Origin: Natronococcus sp. A-GB7
GTDB taxonomy: Archaea > Halobacteriota > Halobacteria > Halobacteriales > Natrialbaceae
Reading direction: 5' to 3'
NCBI RefSeq assembly: GCF_029688865.1
Contig: NZ_JARUKV010000031.1
Coordinates: 1 to 51,991 of the forward strand
Length of the DNA stretch: 51,991 nucleotides
This document shows positions 26,641 through 34,329 of this stretch, piece by piece (the stretch's first letter is position 1; each line of letters begins with the position of its first letter). A model generated the notes under the pieces. The model was given only the letters and a program-made list of their open reading frames with translations, was not told where the DNA came from and ran no database searches. The translations under genes and the position numbers were made by a program.

Positions 26641-27267
26641 ATGGTAGAGACGACACGACGGAAGGCGGTTGCTAGTATCGGCGGACTGATGTTGATCAGC
26701 GGCTGTTCGGACATCCTCGGTTCTGATGACGACGGCGATGAGAACGGAGCGAACGGTGCAAACGGGCTCGACGAGAGTGATGCCGACGATGAGAACGGGG
26801 TATCGGACGACGAACCGGACCCCGACGAAGTGGCTGCAGACGATGCGGAGAACGAGACGGCCGAAGACGACACCGAGAACGAGACGGCTGCAAACGACAC
26901 TGAGGACGAAACCGACGCCGAGCTGTCGACCGAGGAGTTCGTCACGCAGCTCGAGACGGTTTACAGTGGCGAGGTGGGTGACTACGACGAGGACGATACG
27001 CACGGCTTCCTAACGTTGATCGCCGAGGAGGACACCTCGACCCTCGAACTCGCGAGTGATATGGACGGCATTCTGGCCGTCTATAGCTCGTATGTGGAGA
27101 GCAACAATGCCCCATCCCAGCAGCTCGAGGGCGAGGTCGAAACCACCGACGGCAGCCAGGAGGTCAGTGAGTTTGCGGTCGAGACCGAGTGGGTCGAAGC
27201 GTACAACCGCGGCGAGCTGTCAGAGGAGGAACTCCAGGACCGCGTCCTCGAGACGGTCGAGGCCTGA
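26641..27267 (+). CDS. Acidic secreted lipoprotein
   Basis: About 208 residues from ATG 26641; the frame is open from 26542, but the first 33 residues there lack coding character. 'TTRRKAVASIGGLMLISGC' is a signal with an Arg pair and lipobox (I-S-G-C). Residues 22-100 are an extremely acidic linker built from D-D-E-N-G, N-E-T-A-E-D-D and related short repeats. The C-terminal 100 residues ('TQLETVYSGEVGDYDED', 'EEDTSTLELASDMDGILAVY') look folded and helical; the family is not recognised. Like the lipoprotein at 23765 it is probably anchored outside the membrane on a flexible stalk. Confidence 0.75.
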   Translation: MVETTRRKAVASIGGLMLISGCSDILGSDDDGDENGANGANGLDESDADDENGVSDDEPDPDEVAADDAENETAEDDTENETAANDTEDETDAELSTEEFVTQLETVYSGEVGDYDEDDTHGFLTLIAEEDTSTLELASDMDGILAVYSSYVESNNAPSQQLEGEVETTDGSQEVSEFAVETEWVEAYNRGELSEEELQDRVLETVEA

Positions 27268-27405
27268 GACCGTTAGTTCCGTCATTTTGATTGGCGTATG
27301 CCCTGTCCGCGCCAGCCCCAGCATTCCCTCCGAGCTTGAGGGTGCTCTCGAGCGAGACGGTGACTCTGAAAGGTGAAACGGCAGAGTTCCGAGCGCGGCG
27401 TTCGG

Positions 27406-27591
27406 TTAGCGGAGGCGTTTCTCTCCTCGGAGTTGCTCTGTGCGGGAGTCAGCCGTGTCGTCGGCGGCGCTACCGTTGTTGAGTTCCCGGTAGGTCGTAC
27501 AGTCAGGACAGCCCGTGACCCTTCCGTCGACACCGAACACTCGAATGAAATCCCGGGTGACGTACGTTCCACAGTCGCTACAGTGTGGCAT
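27406..27591 (-). CDS. Small zinc-ribbon protein, DUF7563-like
   Basis: 61 residues: 'MPHCSDCGTYVTRDFIRVFG' and 'TGCPDCTTYRELNNG' give two C-x2-C knuckles spaced about 24 residues apart, the form of haloarchaeal DUF7563 zinc ribbons. It is likely to bind nucleic acid or protein. ATG at 27591; upstream DNA (27600-27650) is AT-rich and suitable as a promoter. Confidence 0.75.
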   Translation of the reverse strand: MPHCSDCGTYVTRDFIRVFGVDGRVTGCPDCTTYRELNNGSAADDTADSRTEQLRGEKRLR

Positions 27592-27892
27592 ACTCGGGTC
27601 GTTCGCGGCCAGTTACTAATAACTATGGTGATATAAGGAAGATTAATATTTCGGATCTTGCATCGTGGTAAATTCGAGTCCCGCTTGGAGGGTGAAGGCT
27701 GCGTTGCCGAGTCGTTCTCGACTCGACCGCTGTTCGGCCGGCTACCGTCTCCCTCCGATTGCCTCGAGCAACTGTGGTCGGATCTGGAACCTCGCTTTCG
27801 GTCTCATAGCTGGCACTGACACCGAGAGCGCCGAACCCACGACGCTCGAGCCTCGTGGCGCCATGCAGTTTCGATCGGGTTAGTGTCGCCTG
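27592..27892. other. Intergenic stretch, nothing recognised
   Basis: AT-rich promoter DNA for the zinc-ribbon gene up to about 27665, then GC-rich sequence without a convincing gene, ending at the right boundary of the TnpB element (27893). The 20 bases next to that boundary would be the guide segment of its omega-RNA. Confidence 0.4.
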
Positions 27893-28060
27893 GTCAACTC
27901 CCCCACCCTACTTCGCTCACCCTGACGGGTTCGCTCGTGGAGGGTGGGGCTTGTCCATGAACTCGGCCTCGAACCCTTCCGGGTGGGCGGTAAATCCGCC
28001 ACTTGGTGTTCACGAGAGCAAGCTCTCGTGCAGCCCATCAGGTTTCTCCGAAACCTGAGG
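27893..28060 (-). ncRNA. Probable omega-RNA (right-end RNA) scaffold region of the TnpB element
   Basis: By analogy with characterised TnpB systems, the RNA would run on the minus strand from the tnpB 3' end through the right end into flanking DNA. Visible structure: nine-pair hairpins TCAGGTTTC/GAAACCTGA (28038-28058) and CACGAGAGC/GCTCTCGTG (28011-28030), a GGCGG/CCGCC pair (about 27987-28004) and the conserved end at 27893. The guide would begin at 27892 and read outward. Confidence 0.55.
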
Positions 28061-29228
28061 ACATCACTGTTCCAGACTGTAGGGCAAGTTGACTGTTGCC
28101 CGTCCGCCGAGACGACTGTTGGCCCCGACGGACATACCGCATCCCGATGTTCTTCGCTGCGTTGTAATCCGCGTTCGCTTCCGACTCGCACTTCACGCAC
28201 CGGAAGTCGTTTCGGATCGGGCGATTCTCGTCTGCTGTGAAACCACACTCGGCGCACCGCTTCGAGGTGTACGCCGAACCCACCTGCTTCACCGAGATTC
28301 CTTCGGCTTCGGCCTTGTACTCCACTTGCTCGGAGAGTGATCGGAACGCCCACTTGTGACCCCACGACGCTCCGGTTCGGTCGCGGATGTGAGTCAAGTC
28401 CTCGAACACAATTACGTCACAGTCGTACCGGAGTGCTTCGTCTACGATGGCGTTCGACGCCCGGTGTAGTACGTCACGGACGTAGCGAAGTTCGCGGTCA
28501 CTCGACTGTTCGAGCGTTCGGTGGGCGCTTCGCGTCCCGGTCTGTTGGAGTCCGGCACGTACCTTCTCGAACTCGCGGAGGTTGTGGGTCAACTTCCGCC
28601 CGCTGAAGAAGTAGGCGGTGCTTGTGACGGCGAGGTTTTCGATACCGAGGTCAACCCCGAGAACCGTTCCGTCCTCGGCGGTGTTCCGCTCGGTGTCATT
28701 CTTGTGTCGGCGGAAGCCGATATGTAAGTGGTAGTCGCCATCACGGGCGGTAAGCGTACTTTCCGTGACGCTCCACTCGTCTGAATCGAGGTACTGCCGT
28801 TGGTAGCCATCGTCGGCGTCGGGTAGAGCAAGGTCACACCGGACGCGACTCTCCGTGGTGGAAAGCGACACCGTATCGTCATCAAACAGCGTCATAGTCC
28901 GAGTATCGTACCTCACCGTGGGTGCGGTGAAGGTCGGTTTGCTCACCTTCTTGCCTTTCGACCGACGTTCGATACAGCCGGTGATGGCTTGTGCAGCTTG
29001 GTGGGTGGCGAGAATCGCGTGCTGACTACCGAGGTCGGTGTGTTCGCGTACGTCGTCGTAGGCGAGGGGCTGTACGTCGCTTTTCGCGCTACACTTTCCC
29101 CACGCCATATCCGTGGCGATTTGGCAACCACGCTTCCACCCGGAGATAGTATCTTCGAGGAGGTCGCGTTGCTCGTCCGTAACCTCAAGACGAGTGATTG
29201 CCGTCCGACGCACGTAGTCGTCTGCCAC
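28038..29228 (-). CDS. tnpB: TnpB RNA-guided nuclease (intact)
   Basis: 396 residues, GTG start at 29228. RuvC residues are all present: D193 in 'VLGVDLGIEN', E276 in 'VIVFEDLTHI' and D354 in 'NADYNAAKNI'. The zinc knuckle C325/C328...C344/C347 sits between the last two. The N-terminal 180 residues are the helical and beta-barrel (WED/REC-like) region, starting 'RRTAITRLEVTDEQRDLLED'. TnpB uses an omega-RNA made from the element's right end to cut DNA next to a short motif, keeping the element in the population. The stop lies inside a palindromic hairpin (28038-28058). The truncated copy at 10420-11166 is about 85-90 percent identical by eye over the shared part. Confidence 0.92.
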   Translation of the reverse strand: MADDYVRRTAITRLEVTDEQRDLLEDTISGWKRGCQIATDMAWGKCSAKSDVQPLAYDDVREHTDLGSQHAILATHQAAQAITGCIERRSKGKKVSKPTFTAPTVRYDTRTMTLFDDDTVSLSTTESRVRCDLALPDADDGYQRQYLDSDEWSVTESTLTARDGDYHLHIGFRRHKNDTERNTAEDGTVLGVDLGIENLAVTSTAYFFSGRKLTHNLREFEKVRAGLQQTGTRSAHRTLEQSSDRELRYVRDVLHRASNAIVDEALRYDCDVIVFEDLTHIRDRTGASWGHKWAFRSLSEQVEYKAEAEGISVKQVGSAYTSKRCAECGFTADENRPIRNDFRCVKCESEANADYNAAKNIGMRYVRRGQQSSRRTGNSQLALQSGTVMSSGFGET

Positions 29229-29468
29229 AATTTCAATGTGAGTAGATGGCTACTTACAGATTGGTGCTTGTGACCGATGCGAACGCGCTCCTCCTCTCCC
29301 TACTCGCTCCCTCCGGTCGCTCCTTGAGGATAGCGCGGAACCGAAGGTTCCGCTGACCATGCGAACGGCGAAGCCGTGAGCAGAAGGGGACTCCGCGCGA
29401 CCTCGAAGTTGACAATCTCCTCGGCCGTCAGTGCTGGAGCCACGCCGCCCGCACCTCGTCGTCTGGGC

Positions 29469-29672
29469 TCACTCGGGAGTCGGTGTCCGCCAGCGGACCT
29501 GATCGACGTCGCTCGCGAGGTGGTAGTACTTCGTTGTCTCCGGCAGGTCCTCGCGAGAGCTCGGCTCCGCGCGGACACACCGGAGCCACCTCCCGTTCTC
29601 TCGATCTAGGACGACGACCTCGTCGAACGTGAGGCGGCGGCCGTTCTGTAACTCGACGATGATGGTTCCCAC
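29469..29672 (-). CDS. Small hypothetical protein (67 residues)
   Basis: GTG start at 29672 preceded by a perfect GGAGG six bases upstream, and by AT-rich promoter-like DNA at 29690-29725. The translation 'TIIVELQNGRRLTFDEVVVL' and 'YYHLASDVDQVRWRTPTPE' has the beta-rich, acidic look of a small folded haloarchaeal protein. The strong ribosome binding site supports expression. Family not recognised; a plain beta-barrel or SH3-like fold is possible. Confidence 0.55.
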   Translation of the reverse strand: MGTIIVELQNGRRLTFDEVVVLDRENGRWLRCVRAEPSSREDLPETTKYYHLASDVDQVRWRTPTPE

Positions 29673-29870
29673 TATAGTCCTCCGTCTGAGTCTAATTCTT
29701 TTATTTTGTTGTATGTATTTATAATTACTGTATGGTGGGTTGTAGTAGGAGGCTGAGTCGGGGAGAAATTGCCCGGCGGGAGCAGTCCGGCAGGGAAGGG
29801 GCGCCTGCTCATGGCCTCAGAGAAGCGGCTATGACACGCGTCGAGCGAACCGCAGTGATGGTGCTTTCCG

Positions 29871-30035
29871 ATGGCGGTGTGGACCAGTACAAGGTCGTCG
29901 AGGTGCTGCCGTACGACCGGCCGATGACATCGATTTGCCCATGTGTCCGACCGGTCGGGAGGCGTACGGGGAGCCGACCGACTGCCGGGACTTCGCCCAA
30001 GCGATCGCCTGTCTGTTCCCGCGGCCCAACGTACT
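29871..30035 (+). pseudogene. HypF fragment (zinc-finger region)
   Basis: Codons from about 29891 read 'VVEVLPYDRPMTSI' and, after a frameshift, 'PMCPTGREAYGEPTDCRDFA' with 'QAIACLFP'. Intact HypF at 14912-17305 has 'VIDSLPYDRSATSM' and 'PMCEACREEYEEPTDRRYHA' with 'QSIACPDC' in the same order. Two of the zinc cysteines are lost. Surrounding DNA (29730-30310) has no other recognisable part of hypF, so this is a small leftover. It is in the opposite orientation to the intact gene. Confidence 0.65.
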
Positions 30036-30316
30036 TTATCCGGTGTTGTTCGGCGGCCGTCTCGAGGCCCTCATCGAGCGTGTCGGCGGGCTTTCTCGGG
30101 TGGCTCCGAGCGGACGAGCCGGCCGACATCCCTGACTATGGGCGGCGCTGTGTGTGGTCCGTCGTTCCGACCGGTATCTCACGGGCGAGTGGTTCGGGTG
30201 GACGGTTCTGAGCTACCCACCACGGGCCGACGGCGGAGTCATCGCCTCGGTGGGCATCCAGCTCGATGGCTGCTCACAGATCGGTCGGTCACGCCCCAGC
30301 GGGACACGAGTCCCGT

Positions 30317-31051
30317 TCAGTCGGCCGTCGCCGGCAGCTCGGCCTCCTGCAGCCGTTCTTCGGCTTCGTCACGATCTTCGGGATACCCAACGTCGATGCG
30401 CCAGCCCTCGAGGCCGATCGCGTCGATCGTCCGACCGCTCTGGATCAGCAGGTCGACGGCGTCGCTGATCTCGTACTCGTCCCGATTGGAAGGCTGGACG
30501 AGATGGCAGGCATGGAAGATCGCGGGCGTAAAGGTGTAAAAGCCAGTCATCACGAGGTTCGAGGGTGGGTCGTCGGGTTTCTCGACGACGTCGGTGATCT
30601 CGCCGTACGCATTGGTGTCACAGACGCCGTAGCGGGAGGCTTCCTCCCACGGCACCTCCTCGACGAGAAAGGCCGCGTCCGCGCGGTCCTCGCGCTGGCG
30701 GCGGACGACGTCCTCGAGGTTCGCCTCGAAGACGTTGTCGCCCAGAATCAGCATGAAGTCGTCGTCGATATGCTCTTCGACACAGAGCAGGGCGTGGGCG
30801 AGGCCCTTCTGCTCGCGCTGGTGGGTGTAGGTGATCGGGACGCCACGGTACTCGTCGCCGTAGTGCTCGACGATCTTCTCTTTGAGGTAGCCGACGACGA
30901 CGATCAGTTCATCCGCACCCAGATCGACGAGCTGGTCGAAGCAGTGGGTCAGAATCGGCTCCTCGTCGATCTCGACCATCCCCTTCGGTTTGTCCTCCGT
31001 GAGTGGTCGGAGCCGCGTGCCTTCGCCGGCGGCGAGTACGACAGCTTGCAT
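30317..31051 (-). CDS. Sugar nucleotidyltransferase, short form (AglF-like)
   Basis: About 244 residues. 'QAVVLAAGEGTRLRPLTEDK' is the nucleotidyltransferase signature; 'FMLILGDNVFEANL' holds the metal Asp; 'EVPWEEASRYGVCDT', 'VVEKPDDPPSNLVMTGFYTF' and 'IGLEGWRIDVGYPEDRDEAE' complete the catalytic domain. It ends there, with no beta-helix extension, unlike the enzyme at 12105. It makes an NDP-activated hexose, probably for glycan assembly, as AglF does in Haloferax. The start at ATG 31051 is chosen because the motif follows directly; the AT-rich region 31060-31115 should be the promoter. The divergent neighbour upstream is decayed epimerase sequence. Confidence 0.87.
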   Translation of the reverse strand: MQAVVLAAGEGTRLRPLTEDKPKGMVEIDEEPILTHCFDQLVDLGADELIVVVGYLKEKIVEHYGDEYRGVPITYTHQREQKGLAHALLCVEEHIDDDFMLILGDNVFEANLEDVVRRQREDRADAAFLVEEVPWEEASRYGVCDTNAYGEITDVVEKPDDPPSNLVMTGFYTFTPAIFHACHLVQPSNRDEYEISDAVDLLIQSGRTIDAIGLEGWRIDVGYPEDRDEAEERLQEAELPATAD

Positions 31052-31221
31052 AGTACTGACAGATGGGGTCATCGTATAATAGATTTTTCCATGTATAAAA
31101 AATCTTTAAACAGGAAACGTTACCTCCGTTTCTCGTCTCGAGGCTCATAGCTGACTCGAGCGGATAGCCGTTCGGGTGAACGCACGTTCTCGGGTCGCCG
31201 GTCGAATGGAGGACGGAAGTC

Positions 31222-31490
31222 CCGGAGACCGGTCGTCGAGTACTAGGACTGGCGCACCAGCGGCTCGTACCACTCCCGATTCGTCTGAGTAGATGAGCTC
31301 CCGGACACCCTCGCGGATATCCCGCGTGGGCTCGTCGCCAAGCAGGGCGGTGGCCGTCGCGATGTCGGCGTGGGTGTGGGCGGCGTCCGCTTCGCCGGCT
31401 GCGGTGAACTTGAGGGCGAGGCGGGCGCGAGTTCGTCGCGGATGACCCCCGCGAGGGTCTGGGTGTCGATGGTGTCGGTGCGACCGGCGT
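31222..31490 (-). pseudogene. Epimerase 3' fragment (copy 3)
   Basis: Minus-strand codons read 'TDTIDTQTLAGVIRDELAPA', then after a frameshift 'EADAAHTHADIATATALLG', 'EPTRDIREGVRELI' and a corrupted tail. Each piece matches the intact epimerase C-terminus (TDNIDIETLAEVIRDELAPE, EADATHTHADISKANELLGY, EPTRDIREGVREFIDWY). Only the last third of the gene is represented, and it is frameshifted. Confidence 0.8.
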
Positions 31491-31687
31491 ACTGATCGGA
31501 CGGGCGCAGTAGACGACCGCGGGGCGGACCAATCCACTGGTGTTGTGTCGAGGACGGTCACTGCTCGAGGAGATCCTCGAGCGGTACAGGTGAGCTGTCC
31601 ACTGTCGTGCGTCCGAGCGCCCGGCACTCGCTGTGCCAAGCCAGGGGGGAGCAGGCCGAGTATCCTCAGGCTTAGCTTCGAGACGGT
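31491..31687. other. Short gap with a duplicated 30-base string
   Basis: No gene seen. The string GTCCACTGTCGTGCGTCCGA (31598-31617) recurs with one change at 32918-32937 next to the solitary TnpB right end, which suggests that both gaps derive from one ancestral sequence. Confidence 0.35.
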
Positions 31688-32134
31688 TCACGATGACCAC
31701 AGTTCTTCGATTCGCTTTTCGACTGCAGCAAGGACCGTCGAGTAGACTTCAAGTGGGTGCAGAGAAGGCACGGAGAGATCGGTTACCGCTTCAGCAGTTG
31801 GTGGTTGGTGAAAGTGCAAGCGAGTGTTGTGCGAATTTGGATGGCGATCCCATCGACACTCCCACCGAGTCCCTTCGAGCGGTTCTTCGACATAGTGCAC
31901 CGAGAAATCACCGGTTGTGAACCACCAGATATCGAGTCGGACGGTGGTAATCGACTCCGGATACTGGCTTTCGTCGAGTACTGCACGGAGGAGTCGCGGT
32001 TCGTGGCTGTTTGGATCGAACGTTGTCTCTGTCACTAACGAATCTGACCCGAGCTGTCGCTCGAGCAGTTGGAGGGTCTGTCGGTCGGGTGGTCCAACAG
32101 AGTCCCGTGGCTCGTCATCCGGTGGGGAACTCAT
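31688..32134 (-). CDS. DUF6516-like protein (downstream partner of HTH protein)
   Basis: 148 residues: 'DSVGPPDRQTLQLLERQLG' then 'HEPRLLRAVLDESQYPESI', 'VRLDIWWFTTGDFSVHYVEE', 'WECRWDRHPNSHNTRLHFHQ' and 'LHPLEVYSTVLAAVEKRIE'. The two R-W/W-D-R-H-P and H-F-H-P motifs are characteristic of a haloarchaeal family I know as DUF6516. Its start overlaps the HTH gene's stop (TAATG), so the two are coupled. Pairs of this kind resemble toxin-antitoxin or regulator-effector pairs; activity is unproven. Confidence 0.7.
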   Translation of the reverse strand: MSSPPDDEPRDSVGPPDRQTLQLLERQLGSDSLVTETTFDPNSHEPRLLRAVLDESQYPESITTVRLDIWWFTTGDFSVHYVEEPLEGTRWECRWDRHPNSHNTRLHFHQPPTAEAVTDLSVPSLHPLEVYSTVLAAVEKRIEELWSS

Positions 32135-32655
32135 TACGCTGGAATGAGGTGACCGTCGTTCTGCGAGAGCTGGCGAGCAAGCTCGTAGAGCCGGATATCC
32201 CGACGCACACCCTGCCAGTTGCCCACTGCGGCCATCCGTTCATGGTAGGTCTCGTGATCGCCTCGATCGAACACGGCCACGTCCGTCGGATGTGTGACTC
32301 CGAACTGCTCTTGGAACGTCGCGTGCCGTTCCTCGAGCGCTTGGACCCGACTGATGATCTCATCGGTGGTTAGGTCCTCTGCGATTCGGCTTGCATCCTG
32401 CCATTCGAGGTATGCGTCGTTCCGTTCGTACTGTGGGGGACGACTGTCGGTGTTCGCTCGAACGATCCCCATCTTGGACAACCGATCCAGGTGCTTTTTC
32501 GCGGCGTTTGGAGAACAGTCCGCCAACTCTGCAATCTCCGTGTGTGGGGTGGGTGAGGTAACGCCAAGCGCGACCTCGTAGACTCGGCCGAACGTATCAG
32601 TTCCCGCTTGCCACCGCTGCTGATCGGGTTCTGGTGCCGGGTCGAACTCGGTCAT
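32134..32655 (-). CDS. Winged-helix regulator (DUF7342-like), first gene of the pair
   Basis: 173 residues. 'FGRVYEVALGVTSPTPHTEI', 'AELADCSPNAAKKHLDRLSK' and 'MGIVRANTDSRPPQYERND' make an N-terminal helix-turn-helix with wing. A helical C-terminal half ('DEIISRVQALEERHATFQEQ') may dimerise and a Tyr-rich block 'YHERMAAVGNWQGVRRDIRLYE' closes the protein. It probably binds DNA and autoregulates the two-gene operon; as the HTH partner it would be the antitoxin if this is a toxin-antitoxin pair. The AT-rich stretch 32680-32710 is the likely promoter. Confidence 0.75.
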   Translation of the reverse strand: MTEFDPAPEPDQQRWQAGTDTFGRVYEVALGVTSPTPHTEIAELADCSPNAAKKHLDRLSKMGIVRANTDSRPPQYERNDAYLEWQDASRIAEDLTTDEIISRVQALEERHATFQEQFGVTHPTDVAVFDRGDHETYHERMAAVGNWQGVRRDIRLYELARQLSQNDGHLIPA

Positions 32656-32868
32656 GGGTGTCTATACGCGGCTGCGTTCAATATATTTTCGCATATTTCA
32701 AATATTTGGTGGCGGTTGTGAGTTCGGAGCGCTCCCGTGCGAGGCTCACGCTGGTGTCGTCCTCCTCTCCGATGCCGGCGTACCGCGTTGCGTCCGCGCT
32801 CATCAGGACGGTGAGACGTATCCAAGCCGAACTGTGTTCGCAGGCTGCGAAGTACTCGACGCGTGGGC

Positions 32869-32930
32869 GTCAACTACCCCACCCTACTTTGCTTACCCTC
32901 GAGCGGGACAGCTGCGCCGTCCACTGCCGT
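32869..32930 (-). mobile_element. Solitary right end of an IS1341-type element
   Basis: In minus orientation the sequence GGTAAGCAAAGTAGGGTGGGGTAGTTGAC ends at 32869 and matches the right ends at 11190 and 27893 with a few changes. No tnpB codons remain next to it. It is a scar of a third element. Confidence 0.55.
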
Positions 32931-33035
32931 GCGTCCGAGCGACCGGTACTTGCGCGAGGAGCCGACCGATAGCTAGCGACGTCGACTCCCCACGGTCCGC
33001 ATAGCTGGCTCCGTTATGGGTTTGGTGCTACACAG

Positions 33036-34022
33036 CTACGATTGGCGCACCAGCGGCTCGTACCACTCGCGGTTGGTCCGGTACCAGTCGATGAACTCCC
33101 GGACGCCCTCGCGGATATCCCGCGTGGGTTCGTAGCCCAGCAGCTCGTTGGCTTTCGAGATGTCGGCGTGGGTGTGGGTGGCGTCGGCCTCCCGGGCCTC
33201 GGTGTACTCGAGTTCGAGTTCGGGCGCGAGTTCGTCGCGGATCACCTCGGCGAGCGTCTCGATGTCGATGTTATCGGTGCTGCCGACGTTCAGAATCTCG
33301 CCGTCGGCCGAGTCGTCGCGGAGGAGCTGTTGGTTCACGTCGACGACGTCGTCGATATACGTGAAGTCCCGGGTCTGTTGGCCGTCGCCGTAGATGACCG
33401 GTGGTTCGCCGTTGAGACAGCGCGAGACGAAGTTGCTGATCGCCATATTGGGGCGCATCCGCGGGCCGTAGACGGTGAAGTAGCGCAGTGAGACCGTCGG
33501 CAGGCCGTACACCTCACTGTAGACGCGGGCGTACTGCTCGCCGGCGAGTTTGGAGACGCCGTAGGGACTAACCGGCGTCGTCGGGTGGGCCTCGTCGTAG
33601 GGGAGGTACTCGGGTTTGCCGTACACCGAGGAGGAACTCGCGAGGACGACGCGGTCGGTCTCGGAGTCGCGGGCGGCGTCGAGGACGTTCAGCGTCCCGT
33701 CGATGTTGATCGAGTTGGGCTTGCGCGGGTTGTCGACGCTGGTTCGGACGCCCGCCTGGGCGGCCTGGTGGTAGATCACGTCCGCGTCGCCGACGAGATC
33801 GGCGGTGAGGTCGTCGTCGCGGACGTCGCCGTTGACGAACTCGTACGTGCCGTCGGCGTCGGCCGCAGCCTCTTCGCAGATCTCGATGGTGTGTTGCTTG
33901 ATCCCCGTATCGTAGTACGGATCGAGGTTATCTAAGACCGTGACGTCGTGGCCATCGTGTGCGAAGGCCTCCGCGAGGTTGCCGCCGATGAATCCGGCGC
34001 CACCAGTCACTAATACATTCAT
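33036..34022 (-). CDS. NAD-dependent sugar epimerase/dehydratase (intact)
   Basis: 328 residues, extended SDR family. 'VLVTGGAGFIGGNLAEAF' gives the NAD-binding GxxGxxG at residues 7-13, 'VIYHQAAQAGVR' the next strand, 'ASSSSVYG' the catalytic Ser/Thr, and 'YGVSKLAGEQYARVY' the Tyr-x3-Lys pair. 'YFTVYGPRMRPNMAI' and 'PPVIYGDGQQTRDFTYIDDV' are substrate-side blocks of UDP-sugar 4-epimerases. Likely role: interconverting UDP-glucose/galactose or UDP-glucuronate/galacturonate for the glycan. The start at ATG 34022 directly precedes the Rossmann strand; the longer frame to 34265 is not coding. Four broken relatives lie in the window. Confidence 0.92.
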   Translation of the reverse strand: MNVLVTGGAGFIGGNLAEAFAHDGHDVTVLDNLDPYYDTGIKQHTIEICEEAAADADGTYEFVNGDVRDDDLTADLVGDADVIYHQAAQAGVRTSVDNPRKPNSINIDGTLNVLDAARDSETDRVVLASSSSVYGKPEYLPYDEAHPTTPVSPYGVSKLAGEQYARVYSEVYGLPTVSLRYFTVYGPRMRPNMAISNFVSRCLNGEPPVIYGDGQQTRDFTYIDDVVDVNQQLLRDDSADGEILNVGSTDNIDIETLAEVIRDELAPELELEYTEAREADATHTHADISKANELLGYEPTRDIREGVREFIDWYRTNREWYEPLVRQS

Positions 34023-34329
34023 TATCCGAGTGATGATATCCCACTCACAAAAGCATACCGTTCTGTCTGATTTCGACTCGTGGCAGTGCTGTTGTTCTCG
34101 TTTCGCCTGTGCTGAAGCGGGTGAGCGTGACTGCTCACCAGTGGTGGTGGCACGATTTACAGCGTCGCCTCGATACACCCGTGGTCGGAATAGCTGCGGT
34201 CCATGCAACCGAGCCAGCGGGTGGGCACCTGGTTGACGTTGCAGGGTAGTACGACTCCAGATCAATAAGCCGCCCTCGAGGTCTCCAGTGGTCCATCAGT
34301 TCGCAGGGGCCCACGCGCAGACGGTCAGT

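Larger units (their letters stand above)
27893..29228 (-). mobile_element. IS1341-type (IS200/IS605 family, tnpA-less) element
   Basis: It contains an intact tnpB on the minus strand and a right end (27893-28060) shared with two other copies in this window. The end reads, in minus orientation, GTGAGCGAAGTAGGGTGGGGGAGTTGAC. Between the tnpB stop and that end are two strong hairpins. No tnpA (Y1 transposase) is next to it, so movement would need one supplied elsewhere. The exact left boundary beyond 29228 is not clear. Confidence 0.75.

Noticed and set aside
30266-31150. Plus-strand frame of 294 residues opposite the second nucleotidyltransferase
   Set aside because: Antisense shadow; the minus strand carries the catalytic signature.
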